64,000 bases of DNA from Takakia lepidozioides (GCA_030704615.1 CM060734.1:41432042-41496041); one strand, 5' to 3'. Shown: positions 46,310 to 62,111, counted from the stretch's first letter. The notes: a model not told the origin generated them from the letters alone. Translations and numbers: made by a program.

Positions 46310-46681
46310 CTACTCATTGTTTGGACAGTCAATTTGAGTCAGGTTTCCCCTCTCACTACTCTTGACATCTCCACATAAAGTTGACTGGGTGTGAAATATG
46401 GTTGCTGGAGCAAAATACCTAGGAACTTGAGCCTTATTGATGGTCATAGCGAATTCAGGAGAAGTGAGAAACTGATGGGGACGAAATGAGATTGGAGAGT
46501 CGGATTCTGTTTTAAGTAGTGATATTTGCGGACTGAGAACTTGCCTCCCTATGTCATCCCCCATGGCAATCTCATCATCAATTCCCTGACCTTGAATACC
46601 ACCGGGATCAAGATTATGTAGCATAATCACTAGTCCAACTTTCAAAACCAACTTGTGAGGTGGTGATCCACCAGGCCTCAA
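46310..46681 (-). pseudogene. PIF1-like (Helitron-type) helicase C-terminal relic
   Basis: A 123-codon minus frame with the order typical of Helitron-linked PIF1 helicase ends: PPHKLVLKVGLVIMLHNLDP, then a variable stretch, ISFRPHQFLTSPEFAMTINK (the F-x-x-x-Q-F-P-x-x-x-AFAMTINKSQG motif, degenerate) and a worn ATIFHTQSTLCGDVKSSE in place of the usual VFSHGQLYVALSRVKS. Alone and degenerate, so a transposon remnant. No Rep domain or Helitron ends were found. Confidence 0.65.
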
Positions 46682-46969
46682 TGAGTTAAAAAAACTCTAC
46701 TCTGCATTTGGGTCATCTTTGAGGGAACCAAAAGGTGTTCAACTTGGACCCCTGGTAGTAATGAGCATGCACATAAAGTGAAGCTCTCCTTTATGGGGGC
46801 CAGAATTGCAGGCTTCATGATGTAACTTACTCCGCATTTGTCCAAGCGGCTCAGAAAATGAGGGTAAATGGGCTACAAAAGCGCTAGCTCGTTTGTATAC
46901 GTGGCAAGTGCCAAGTGAACCCCGTGAAGCGAAGGGTTGGGTGTTGTTGGCGGCGCCGGGTGGTTCCAT

Positions 46970-47036
46970 CTGGTCCCATAAGCTCTTTGAGCCTTCCGCG
47001 GACGTTATAAAGTACCATTCCATTCTCTCGCTCCAT

Positions 47037-47070
<34 letters not shown>
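46970..47070 (+). mobile_element. LINE L-A 3' tail with CT tract
   Basis: GGTCCCATAAGCTCTTTGAG, then CCGCGGACGTTATAAAGTAC, then CATTCCATTC and a (TC)n tract (47041-47068). Same order as at 52.5-52.75 kb. Confidence 0.7.
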
Positions 47071-47071
<1 letters not shown>

Positions 47072-47751
47072 TTCCTTTTGGAAGTTCGTTCGTTTTGCTG
47101 GATGGGTTTTTCACAAGCTTGGCATCGGCTTTAGATTCTGAATGTTGACTACCACTGAGGATTTCGGACCAACTGTGTTGTCTCTTAATAGGATATATGC
47201 AAGTTTGAACATGACAATGTTTTGAGATGATCAGCCTCTCTTTCGATTACATAGGGCTGGCCGCGCCATGGTAGGATCTGCACTAGGAGTCTTTTTCTGT
47301 TGTGAAGGTGGAGCCTCGTACAGTCTGTTTATTGGGAGAAATGGTACTAGTACTTAGGGAGAGATGGATCAGCGTACAAGAGGGGCGTAAGGGTGTGGAG
47401 AGATAGGGACAAAATATAACAGTATGAGAAGTATGGTGGGCTGATGTCTTGAAGAACCGAAACCACTCAAAGTTAAGGGCGCTGCTGGCATGGAACATTA
47501 CATCTTTCTTGCTCTCAATGTTTCGAATCAAATGCACAGGGAGGAAAGCTGCACATGTTGAGGATCTCTGATCCAGAAATTGGCCACCTAAAGTGGACAA
47601 GCTATGGCGGTTCTCGATGGAAGCTTTTGGAAGTGCTTGCGAGTCACTTACAGGAAATGCGGGCTTAACGTCATACGCACCCGAGAGAGCTCCGCAAACC
47701 AAGACTTTGTATATTGTGTTTGAATTGAATTGTTAAAGTTTGTCAGAAACA
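47071..47751. other. upstream region of the FAM228-like gene
   Basis: A 139-codon minus ORF (47702-47283) lies here, divergent to the gene at 47752. It shows no known motif and I do not call it a gene. No clear TATA box was found. Confidence 0.3.
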
Positions 47752-50700
47752 ATGCCCGGGGAAGAGGAATTGGAGAGGGAGGCCACAGTGGAGGTACCGG
47801 CAACCGTCCAACCGGTTAAGAAAAATGATGATGAACCACCACGGTTTTCAGATCCAGAGACGGGGGAAGAAATTGACCTAGCGAAGCCAAAGCAGTGGGC
47901 TGAAAATGGGCCGATTGAGATTGATCAGCCTGAAGGGATCTGGAAAGTTCCTACCGTCTATGGCAACAAGAATGTTCTGCGCTTTCCCTTGCGAGAAAAG
48001 AGCAGATTCAAGAGGTCTCCAGTGGTTGATAAGTACATAGATCCTCTTGTTCCAGTTGATGACCCTGCTGCCTTCACTGCCCGGCCTCCTCAGACTACCG
48101 CAGTTCCACAAACGAAAGGCCCTCCCTTTCATTACCAGTTGCATCGCTCTGTCACCTCAGGCGATAAGGATGTATCCCCTACTAGTAGCGAATGACCACT
48201 TAATCGTTGAAGCAGTCCATATTTACAAATACCCGGATCCACGGGCTAAAATTTAGAATCTAACAAGACCCACTATGCAGCGTCGGAAGGATCGGATATA
48301 ACTGGAGCTGAGAAATGCAGAAAAGAAATAAAATTTACAACGTCCATGTGAAGGTGAAAGAGATTGTACTCATAAGACGTTGTTTGCCGTAGCCTTGTGG
48401 GAAGGTGAAAGAGAGAGAGAGAGAGAGATTCCTTTAAAGAAAACTGGATAACGGCTTATTGATGGAAGGGTTTGAGGTGGAGAGAGGACCAGGTACATCA
48501 TCAGGTTAAATCCTCAACCAGAGATGTGACAGCACTTCTGCAGGATCGTTGATCCCGAGGGTCGTATCGTAAAGAAGAAGGGTTGTGGCTGGTTATGCCG
48601 GAAATGGGTGGAGCGTCCCATGCCCCGTGATCTCTTGAACCACTCTGAGGAAGAATGGGCGGTTTGTTACTCTCCTCCAAGGATCAATTAACTTCCCTAA
48701 AAATAATCTTTGCTGTAGCAGGTGCTACTCACTGGAGTCATGGCTCTAAATTCCACCAGTTCCCAGCTGCTTCCCATTTAGATCAGTATGAACTTCTAAA
48801 ATGTGCTTCACTTAACCAGTAGTCAGCTACACAAAGTAGGAAGTGAATGTGTAGAGGAAAATTGCAGTGCAGGCTGATAATATAGGTCCACAGCCACAAA
48901 ATGGGCATGTATTATAGCCCTACTGGTAATCGTGCGCGGTAATTTAGTCGAGAGAGCTCGACAAGAGAGGAAGCTTAACTAGAATTTTTCTTTGAGTTCC
49001 TCGAGTGTGTGTCTGGATGAAGGGAACAAACACCAGGTGCAGGCCACTTTAGACAGAAATTAACCCACAAAAATTTCGCATTTCTTACTCCGCAATACGA
49101 AAATTTTCTGGGTGCCATTGAGCTGCAAGCTTACAGTGACTTACATGCGTTCGAGATTGTACGAGGGTCGAGCAATCAGAAGTGGTTGAGGGTGCAGGAT
49201 TTCTTAGCGAAGCAGGCAGAGATTGAGGCAAGGGACGAGGCCGTGTTTCAAGAATTGATGCGAAGCATATTTTCTGGAATGGGAAATGAAGACGGGATCA
49301 TGAAGGAGACTAACGAGATGTTATCAAAAGAAAAGAACAGTCACGATGATCGCTTGGCCGCCATGTACAAACTATGGGAGCAGCAGGTGTTCCACAACAT
49401 CAATGACCAAATTGACAAGAAACTCATGAAGTTGTCTCCGGATGAAATCATGAACAAGCTTAGTAAGTAACCACCTCTGTGAGTGAGAGTGAGATAGAGA
49501 TGCCATGCACCGTTTGACTTGCGTTCTCGTTATGGCCTCGACGAGGGAGTTGGGAAGGAGAGAGAAATGAAATGATGGTACTTTGTAATGTCCGCGGAAA
49601 GCTCAAAGAGCTTACAGGACAAAATGGGAAAAAACAAGAGAGAGGAAACAAAACCAGAGCCGGTAAGCTGAGCCCAAAAGCAACTACTGCTCAAGGGTTG
49701 CCTAACGGTCAAGGCCTCGTGTAGGTAAGCTGCCAAGCATTTCTGATTCTCATAGTGGCAGACTTCAGTGAGAGCTTGAGTTCCACGGAATAGACAGTGG
49801 AATCTCCCACGGATCTCATAATATAGAGGGCAATAAAAGACGACGTTCTTCAGTTTCAATTTCCTGGTTGCGCCCTGTGCAAGAGAGAGGGAAAACGTAG
49901 CCACAAATGCTGCGCCTTGTTGGGCGAGAGAAAAGGCCGTTTATGATCTCCACCGCTTATCCGCGTATACTTTTCATGGCCCTTTTAGAGCTCAGAGCAT
50001 GAAAGAGAGCGAGAAAGAAATGGACTGAAATGATACTTTTAGAGAGGGGCAGCTCAATAACAACTGTAGTTCAAAGGGATGCAGATATGCTGCTAAGCAT
50101 TTCTGATCCTCGTAATGGAAGACAATAGAATCTCCCACGGATCTCATAGTAGAGAGGACAGTGAAAGAAGAAACATTCTCTTTGGAAAGAACGAGACTTT
50201 ATAACATCCTCGGCAAGCTCAAATAGCTATGGAACAAAAAGCAGGATACAAGCAAGAGAGAGGGGGTCTGGAGTGTTGCGACTTAAACCCAATTGTCACA
50301 TGAAGACATAACCCTAAACTCCACTCTTGCTTCTTGGTGTGCTGAATTGTGGTCACTCTTTTCTGCTTCCCGATCCCTCTTTTCTAGCAGAAGACAAAAT
50401 ATTTCGTCTAAGGGCAAATGACATTGCTTAAATAGAGATTGTACAGGTTGTAAGTGGATATGCTCTCAGCTATCCTGTAGACTTCTCTTTTTATGTCTAG
50501 GAGTACAACTAAGCAAGTCCTGTAGTGCTACTGCACTAGTAGGCCAACATATTGGAACTCCACCAAGCCAGAAGTCTGTGATTTCTTTCTATCTTTCATC
50601 TCCCGCTTGGGATTCGTGCTTTTAGAAGCTTGCGGGTTCATCAAAGAAATCATCCCACCCCATATGAAAGTGGTCACCTTTGGAAGTAGTATGGACTCAC

Positions 50701-52165
50701 AAAGTTGATAGTGCCAAGATAACATCAACCAGTACATCCTTAACCAGTCCAGCCCACAACTCAAGTGAAGAAGAAGAGCTATGCAGGTGGTGTTATATAG
50801 ACTCCAAATATATTTTTGACTGGGCATACCAGAGGTGGTGTTCTGATTGAAAGAGGTACATGGAACATAGAGAAGGAAGGATCTTCAAAGGATCTTGGTC
50901 AAGTCTGTCAAAGAGCTTAGGGGACGAGAGGGAGCCATGCTAAGATGGAAAGGGGGTAAATACACAGGATACCAGCAGATGTGCTATGCAAAAGAAGCAA
51001 TGAAGAGGCCCATCTACCGGGACTACCCTCACATGGATTATGACCCCTTTGAGCTACAGGGGACTGGTGTCCACTACTCCAATGCAAAGATATTTGATCC
51101 TGTCAAGCACGATTTGCTCAAGGTGCCAGTGAACAATTTTCCCTCTGTGATTGAAATTACCAAATTATATTCATGGCTGCTAACCCCTCAACCCACGCAT
51201 ACCTTGGATAAGGTCTGCTAAGGTACTTCAACCAGATAGAGGCATATCTTTTTTATGCTAATCTGCATCTCCCTATCCCACTCTCTTCTCCAATTTCCAC
51301 TCGAGTAAGCATGTACCTCAGTTGTTGCTGATGGATCACTCACTAACTCTCCCAGAGAATGGCGTAGTATTTAATATGAATGTTTGTAAATGGATGCAAG
51401 TTGGCAGGCAATGATTATGATGGATGGTTGAGCAGGACAAGAGGGAGAAAGTGTTAATGGGTGACACAGGTCTTCGACAAGGCCATGGCAAGGGAGATAT
51501 TGGAGCCACCAAACTGGCCATATGCAATATTCAGGAGCACAATGCATGGCCAATTAATGCAGATGAGGAAGATGCCACTTACAACCCGGAAATGATCCAG
51601 AGTAAATATTTCAACCTTATTCTCTTTCTCCCCCCAGGTCCATTTACACTGATCTGTCACTGGCAGTTAGTCCAACACAAGTGTCAAGTCTTGGGCATAA
51701 GGAGGGTAACAGACACGAGATGTGCTAATATAAACATAGTGTGCCTCTGTCACTGCCCTTTGCACTATACAGGGACTGGCAGCTCTCCACCACTACGAGT
51801 AGCAGTGTTGATATCATTGGGTTGATATCTACTCTCGTGTGAATGTTATCCATTAAACTACAATCTCTGAAGCTGCTCTGGGCAGTGAGCAGGTGCCCCG
51901 GCCATTGTTTAGCTGAGTTTCATGTCTTGGGGTGAGAAGTGAGAACCCCAGGCAGGCCCAGCATGTGTTGGTCAAGGGTCATAGGGAGCTGGCACCGACG
52001 CCCCATCCTCTCTCTCCCTTTTTCCGTAGTTCCATAAACAACTTTTACTTCGTGGCTTTGAATTCTGGATGCTCTGCAGGAAATGGCACTCTAGAGAAGT
52101 TTTTTGGAATGGAGAGTGGGGCTCCGAGTGCTGGAATGAAGCTTTCCCTCCAGGAGGAAAAGGAG

Positions 52166-52202
<37 letters not shown>

Positions 52203-52944
52203 AAGTACCATTTCATTTCATTTCATTTCTCCCTCTCCTACCTATGAGATATATATGGCTTGGTGTCTTTATGACCTTGGACAATTTTGGCCTTAAATTG
52301 TCACCCACTGAGCAGAGCTATACCTGGTTGTCATTTTGCAAACTATCACAACACACTGCCTAGTAGTGTGTCCTTCTCTTCACCCTGAAATTTGGATAGA
52401 ATTTGAACAGAACTCACCAAACTCTTTCATCTCTCTGATTTTGTCCTCTGCGTGGGGGTAGGCACATGATCAAACCCTCTCTCTCTCTCTCTCTCCGTCT
52501 TTGTTTTGGCTCTGGTTTTGTTTCCTCTCTCATGTTTTCTTCCATTTTGTCCCATAAGCTCTATGAGCTTTCCGCGGACATTAAAAAATACCATTTCATT
52601 TCTCTCCTTTTTGTGTTCCGCTCAAACTGATCTCTCTCTTTCTTTCTTTCTTTTGGCTCTGATTTTGTTTCCTCTCTCTTGTTTTTTCCATTTTGTCCCG
52701 TAAGCTCTTTGAGCTTTCCACGGACGTTATAAAGTACCATTTTGAACATTTCATTTCATTTCTCTCTCGCACACGAAGTGTGAGCCAATACTAACGGATT
52801 TGTATGAATGTTTCCCTGTAGATGCCTCCAAGACCTCCAGATAATAAGGAGGGTGCTGCTTTGCGTGGCAAGGATATGGTGTGGGATAGTCCTGTGAAAT
52901 TGCAACCTAAACTACAACTGTCTGAGGAAAATCCGTGGTTTTGA
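47752..52944 (+). CDS. FAM228-like protein, multi-exon
   Basis: Exons: 47752 to at most 48195 (MPGEEELEREATVEV..., charged, no domain), 48544-48661 (RIVDPEGRIVKKKGCGWLCR), ~49039-49462 (long exon with KWLRVQDFLAKQAEIEARDE), ~50895-51117 (KGGKYTGYQQMCYAKEA and HMDYDPFEL), within ~51470-51601 (end fixed), 52080-52164, 52833-52944 (stop TGA 52942-52944). The last junctions match in phase. The pattern of a helical R-L-x-x-M-x-x-x-W-x-x-x-x-x-x-x-I-x-x-x-I block followed by Y-x-x-x-x-x-K-x-(A/G)...DYDPF and FDPVKHD recalls metazoan FAM228A/B, an uncharacterised family. No catalytic motif is visible. Species with motile cilia tend to keep it, but a ciliary role is only inference. Several exon edges are approximate. 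Confidence 0.6.
49535..49900 (-). mobile_element. LINE L-A 3' end (C-terminal coding plus tail)
   Basis: On the minus strand a frame (49904-49530) encodes CPLYYEIRGRFHCLFRGTQ and NQKCLAAYLHEALTVRQ, the typical HFLF-x-CP-x-Y Cys/His end of a LINE ORF2. It then runs into the L-A tail (TTTGAGCTTTCCGCGGACAT, AAGTACC, CATTTCATTTC). The copy lies in an intron of the FAM228-like gene, antisense to it. Confidence 0.7.
50030..50225 (-). mobile_element. LINE L-A fragment
   Basis: Second, more worn L-A copy: GCTGCTAAGCATTTCTGATC, GAATCTCCCACGGATCTCAT, AGAGAGGACAGTGAAAGAAG and TTATAACATCCTCGGCAAGC. Adjacent to the copy at 49535-49900. Confidence 0.6.
52165..52235 (+). mobile_element. LINE L-A tail with CT tract
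   Basis: A (CT)n tract (about 52170-52196), then CGTTATAAAGTACCATTTC and repeated ATTTC units. Only the terminal tail is present. The exon end of the FAM228-like gene (52164) lies directly beside it. Confidence 0.6.
52480..52770 (+). mobile_element. two tandem LINE L-A 3' ends
   Basis: Two copies in direct succession. Each has TTTTGGCTCTG(G/A)TTTTGTTTC, CATTTTGTCCC(A/G)TAAGCTCT, GAGCTTTCC(G/A)CGGACATT-like and AAAGTACC/AAATACC ATTTCATTT. The first is at ~52500-52610, the second at ~52630-52765. Both begin after CT-rich tracts. Confidence 0.7.
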
Positions 52945-53040
52945 AGGCACACCCAACTTTGCACAATCTGGAACATGATTTTGGCTCCAGTTACTCCCTA
53001 CCCAAGATCATTGCTTTTGCCCTACATATCTAGTGATTCA

Positions 53041-53965
53041 GTAATTTCCAGATGTGCTCTAAACACACAGCTACACTGTGCTCTTATCATCGCAAGAATC
53101 AAAGGCATGGCAAAGGGCGTGGATCAAGTTATCAGATGCCTTTAAAAGGAGAGAAATGTCTCCAAAATTCTGGCATGTCAGACTCCCAGATGGGCTAATC
53201 CAAGCTGCGCTCAAACTCACTTTGGAAATACTGAGCCTCGCAGAGTTTCTATTGATGCCCGTACCACCTGGAAATGACGGGAATTCAGGTTCATGGGTTT
53301 CATCATCTGCTTCAGCCCAGTGGGACTAGTCGTCTGCTTGCAATTGGCTGCTCCGAACCTGTACCCAGAAACAAACCTCTTGTTCCCACTAGATTTCATT
53401 CGTTTTTACATAGAAATGGTATTACTTCCTCAATGAAGTGAAGGTCTAATCTTAGTATCTAAGGACCAAGAGAAGGCTAGCAAAAGGATTCACACTTTAC
53501 CCCACTGGGCAGCAATCATATTTTTGAGAACTCGTGATTTCCACTTGCAACTAAAGGCCTGTGATACGGCCTGTGAAATTTCTCAACAGCCACACAAAAC
53601 TGGATGTACATGGTGACAAAGGTTTGCACACATGTAAACATCCACTTTGCTGTGGCTGCTGACAAATCTCACAAACCGTATGGCGCACCCCCCCACTTCA
53701 CCCTCACCAGTTGCGCACGACGACCTGTTTACCTTGGCTGTGTCAAAGAGATAAAGATAAAGATAAAGTGTCAAAGAGAGAAGGAACCTAAATATGGAAA
53801 AATACAGATAAATACGGAAAAATACGAACAAATACAGACAAATATGGATAAATACGGATAATAAGGAAAAATACGGAAAAATACAGACAAGTATGGACAG
53901 ATACGGATAAATATAGAAACATACGAACAAATACGTACAAATACGGGAAAATACGGATAAATAGG
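53041..53965. repeat. tandem segmental duplication, copy 1
   Basis: From CTCTTATCATCGCAAGAATC (53081) to the end of the minisatellite this segment is repeated at 54060-55130. The stretch 53271-53690 is nearly identical to 54589-55005. No gene motif; the short mirrored ORFs are by-products of the duplication. Confidence 0.85.
53760..53965. repeat. minisatellite, AAATACGGA-type units
   Basis: Units of 9-12 bp such as AAATACGGAT and AAATACAGAC repeat about 18 times. The counterpart at 55075-55130 has only about five units, so the tract length changed after the duplication. Confidence 0.85.
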
Positions 53966-54059
53966 CTTTGCATAGTCACCTGGCTATGGCAGATTCCAAC
54001 CAAAATATTACCTCGTACAAATCCCTGAAACTCCATCTCTGCCCTCAAATCAAACCACT

Positions 54060-55130
54060 TCGGAAGGGCTAAGACCACTTGTGAGGGCTTCTCTGTGCTC
54101 TTATCATAGCAAGAATCGAAGGCATGGCAAAGGTCATGGATCAAGTTATCAGATGCCTTTAAAAGGAGAGAAATCTCTCCAAAATTCTGGAATTTTAGAC
54201 TCCCAGATGAGCTAATCCAACCTTCGGAGCGCTCCAATTCAGCTTTGGAAAATACTGAGCCTCCCAGGGTTTCTATTGATGACCGTACCTAATGCTGTAA
54301 CTACGCACCCCGGAAGGATGAGATGCTCCAGTCCCAGTTGAAGTGATATCTCACTTGTCTACCCATTAATTCAGCTAATATGGATATAGTACTTCAGAAC
54401 ACCCTCTACTTTTTAGTATGGTAGAGAGCATGACTGATGCCACCATTACTACTACTGACCGTAGTACAAACCTCGAGGAATTATTAAATGGTTAAACCTC
54501 GTTACTGTTTCCACCTGCAGCAATGCTGATAATGAGTAAGACATAGAAAGAGATACGAAAGATGTCCGTACCTGGGCCTGCAGACCTCGAAATGACGGGA
54601 ATTCTGGTTCATGGGTTTCATCATCTTCTTCAGCCCAGTGGGACTAGTCGTCTGCTTGCAATTGGCTGCTCCGAACCTGTACCCAGAAACAAACCTCTTG
54701 TTCCCACTAGATTTCATTCGTTTTTACATAGAAATGGTATTACTTCCTCAATGAAGTGAAGGTCTAATCTTAGTATCTAAGGACCAAGAGAAGGCTAGCA
54801 AAAGGATTCACACTTTACCCCACTGGGCAGCAATCATATTTTTGAGAACTCGTGATTTCCACTCGCAACTAAAGGCCTGTGATACGGACTGTGAAATTTC
54901 TCAACAGCCACACAAAACTGGATGTACATGGTGACAAAGGTTTGCACACATGTAAACATCCACTTTGCTGTGGCTGCTGACAAATCTCACAAACCGTATG
55001 GCACACCCTCACCACCAAATTGCGCAAATCCTGTTTACCTTGGCTGTGTCAAAGAGAGAAGACGCCTACTTATGGACAAATACGGATTAATACGGATAAA
55101 TAGGAAAATATACGGACAAATACGGATAAG
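54060..55130. repeat. tandem segmental duplication, copy 2
   Basis: Second copy of the segment at 53041-53965, separated from it by about 130 bp. It carries a relative insertion of 283 bp (54291-54573) flanked by an imperfect 13-bp direct repeat. Confidence 0.85.
54291..54560. mobile_element. insertion in duplication copy 2, flanked by 13-bp repeats
   Basis: Relative to copy 1, the sequence between GATGACCGTACCT (54278-54290) and GATGTCCGTACCT (54561-54573) is extra. The flanks match 12 of 13 bases, as expected for a target-site duplication. The insert ends in a purine-rich GAAAGAGATACGAAA; a short retroposon is likely. No coding sequence. Confidence 0.6.
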
Positions 55131-56099
55131 GATATGCTAAATGAAGCTTTGTGTTTTCATTACATTATGGAATGAGGACTATATATATTCATCCTTATTC
55201 TGTCCATCCATGAAATCCCTCATTTTTCACTTCACACTGTCAACCTAGTGGGAACAAGAACAAATATTATCTTACTTTATAAATTACTTGACATATAGCC
55301 ATACGTACTACTACGTAGCTAGGCAGTTATTAGTCATTACCTGCACTATTTGCTTGGCTAGACTCAGCAATGCATGCAGACTATCCAGTTGCTCCCTTCA
55401 GAACAAATATGCACCCAAGGGGTCGATTTTCGTGACTTACAATATAAATCGGTCGCAATGTCTCTGGACTGGATATGTTAAATGAAGCTTCGTGTTCTGT
55501 GTTTTGTTTGTCCTACAAATACCAAAGGGGGAAGGCATCTTTGCATAGTGAGTGAAATGCTTAAGACCCAAGTCGGAGTCGATAGCCACCAATTGGCAAT
55601 TGGGCGATCAACCAATTGGGAGATTGAGTTCACTGGATGGAAGAAGACATGTTGCTTTATTGCAAGCACAAATCCGTCCCTAGCTGTTATGGCCTCCTGG
55701 GTTGTGGATGAATTTTACCCTAGTCTTAAGAAACTAATATCCAAGTGGTGTTTAGCCACAAGATAACCAGGATCGAGGCAATCCTTCCCTCTTTGCAATG
55801 AAGTCGATTGCTTCATCAACATCCTCCACCACCTTGTCAGCTGAGACTATGGTTATTGGATTCCCAGAAACATCCACTTCTAACGAGAATTGAAAACCAA
55901 GGCCTCCCCATCGCATTTGCACCACAAATATCTGTAAGTGGATTATCACCTACCATGTAAAGAGCCTTCAGAGCACAACTTTCCACCTGCAATAACCCAG
56001 TACGCGGTTTCACTCTTACAGAGGCTGGAGAGCACTCTCTGCCAGCTTATATGCGGTACTCCGTGGCTTGTGTAAAGCATGGGAAGATAAGTCAAACGG
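55131..56099. other. spacer with an unrecognised ORF
   Basis: A plus ORF (55482-55766, 94 codons) and a minus ORF (55949-55752, with EVDVSGNPITIVSADKVVED) show no family. GGATATG(C/T)TAAATGAAGCTT occurs at ~55131 and ~55471, a small local duplication. Otherwise nothing distinct. Confidence 0.3.
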
Positions 56100-56107
56100 G
56101 TATATAC

Positions 56108-56752
56108 CAGTGTTGGGCGGTTCTCTGTTCCGGATATATACCCACTGCACCGGAGGTTCTTAATAACCTGCAGTGCAAGGAACCGGTGGGGCCCACATGC
56201 CCCCATCACCGCCTGAGTTTGGAACCGGCGAGGCATGAGACATTGATTTTAATTATCTGTGGGGGGTAAGATGAGACCCCCGGTTACAGTTAATGATACT
56301 TGCTGGTAACCAGCGGTTACTTTGTTCTAGGTTTAGCCAGCATCTCGTGTTTACTCTTTGATTCTTGGTACAATGATAAGGAAGAGGTCTTTGTGACTCA
56401 TATGAACGCATTACAAACTGTGTTGAAATAAAAATATGTGTTATAGTTCACCAAAGTGCCTAAGCCGTAAGGCTCTTCTAACGTAACCGTTAAGAAGGAC
56501 CGGCAATTCTATCCCGGTTACTAAATTTATAATATATCCGAATCGGATTGGCTAACCGGCATATGAAAGTAGCCAAATAACTGGTATGTATCAGAACCGG
56601 AAGACATGAGAAAACACTTAATAACCGGCTTCGGTGGTTCTTGTAAATCTTCAAAATCTAAATAACCTGAACCGGAGGTTCCTAGAAGACAGTCATAAAG
56701 AGAGAACCTGAACCGGGAGTTATCAAAAATATTACATAACCGCCCAACACTG
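56108..56752. mobile_element. hAT-type MITE, 645 bp, with 8-bp target-site duplication
   Basis: Perfect 15-bp terminal inverted repeats CAGTGTTGGGCGGTT at 56108-56122 and AACCGCCCAACACTG at 56738-56752. The flanking 8-mers are identical: GTATATAC at 56100-56107 and 56753-56760. An 8-bp duplication and CAGTG-type ends are diagnostic of the hAT superfamily. The interior has no transposase and many short AACCGG/GGAACCGG motifs near both ends, which resemble subterminal transposase-binding repeats. Perfect ends and duplication suggest fairly recent movement. Confidence 0.92.
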
Positions 56753-56760
56753 GTATATAC

Positions 56761-57529
56761 ATATGCTCTCAAGCGCAATCCCCAGTAGTGACAGGTTAGT
56801 GCCCGCTACAGGTCTAGTGTTTGAAAAAGAAGAGGAGACGGGACTTTTTGAAGTGTCTTCAGGTTTTTTACTTAAGGCCCTTCTTTGCACTTGCATTCAA
56901 ATTAGTGATATGGCTTGTCAATTGATTGAAATGACTACATTTTGTAACCCACTACTCCAAAGTGGTTAGGTTGACATGTGGTTGCCCGCATGGTCTTTCA
57001 ATTTTGGAAAACTACATTCTAGTTGTTACAGCTGCTCCTGCTCCAGCAACAGTGAGGCCCAAAGTAAAATTCATACAAATGTTGTATACCGACCAAAAGA
57101 GAAATACTAGTTTTACAAGCAATATCAGTACTGATCAGCGTAGAGGCCAGATAAGAATTTGGTTTTGAAGAATTTACAATAACTGTAGTGCAATGGACAC
57201 TCCCCACTGTTGTGTTGGATTGCATATGAACTGATAAGGTCTCCCGGACTTGTATGAACCCCTGGATCCCAGCTCCCCCTAAAACACAAATAGTGGTGAT
57301 AGGAAACGAGGTAGTCACCCTTACAACAGCTGGAGGCATTCACTTCCCTGACACTCAAAAGTGTGCCTCATTCACTCTTAAATGCTCCAGAAAGATGGCA
57401 TCGAGTCTTTTCAAAAATCTATGATTTGGGTGAACAAATTGACCAGAAAACATGAAACTGGAAGATACACCAAACGACGTAATTACATGCATAGTCATGC
57501 CATAGTCTTGCCGCAGAATAAGAATAAGA
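56761..57529. other. spacer without a recognisable gene
   Basis: Short overlapping ORFs only. The plus/minus pair near 57019-57358 has no motif. Nothing else seen. Confidence 0.3.
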
Positions 57530-57810
57530 TTATAACGTCCACGGAAAGCTCTTAGAGCTTATGGGACAAAGTGGAAGAAAACATGAGAGGAGACAAAATC
57601 AGAGCCAGAAATGAAAAACTATTGTTCGAGTGACTGTCTAAGGGTGAGGGCCTCGTGCAGGTAAGCTGCCTAGCTTTCCTGATCCTCATAGTCGAAGACT
57701 TCAGTGAGAGATTGGGTTCCGCCGAATAGACAGTGGAATCTCCCACGAATCTCATAGTATAGAGGGCAATGGAAGAAGAAGTGTTCCTCAGTTTCAATTT
57801 CCGCGGACAG
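57530..57810 (-). mobile_element. LINE L-A 3' end
   Basis: Well preserved antisense copy: from the left, AAGATTATAACGTCCACGG, GCTCTTAGAGCTTATGGGAC, GGCCTCGTGCAGGTAAGCTG, GAATCTCCCACGAATCTCAT and a TCAGTTTCAATTTCCGCGG end. On the minus strand it encodes EIETEEHFFFHCPLYYEIR and AAYLHEALTLRQ in one frame. Confidence 0.75.
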
Positions 57811-58113
57811 AGAAAGCATACATGTTAGGAAAGCAACCTTACAGTGTGGGCCAAAAAGAAAACAAATTCAAAGAGTCCAGATGTAAGCTGAAGAGAAGAA
57901 ATAATCGGGGATCTTGCCCCTTTCCTTTCCAATTTAATGCAACTATGATTTAGAGCAGAAATGTAGTCGGATGGACAGGGCGTAAACTCATGATTTACAT
58001 CTACTCTAAAGTGAATGCTCTGCTGGGATGCACAATTGCCCTTCATATTGCACCTCCATTATTCTTGGAGTCTAGGGTGAGATTCCACCTTCATCTATTC
58101 TATTACGCCATAC
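57811..58113 (-). other. SDH1 3' flank
   Basis: Region downstream of the SDH1 stop. No ORF with a motif. I did not find a clear AATAAA on the minus strand close to the stop; the L-A copy begins about 300 bp downstream. Confidence 0.4.

Positions 58114-62111
<3,998 letters not shown>

Noticed and set aside
47283-47702. 139-codon minus ORF divergent to the FAM228-like gene
   Set aside because: No motif, composition like shadow ORFs, and it overlaps the likely 5' untranslated/promoter region.
55482-55949. opposed 94- and 65-codon ORFs
   Set aside because: Neither shows a family motif or plausible splice context; not called as genes.
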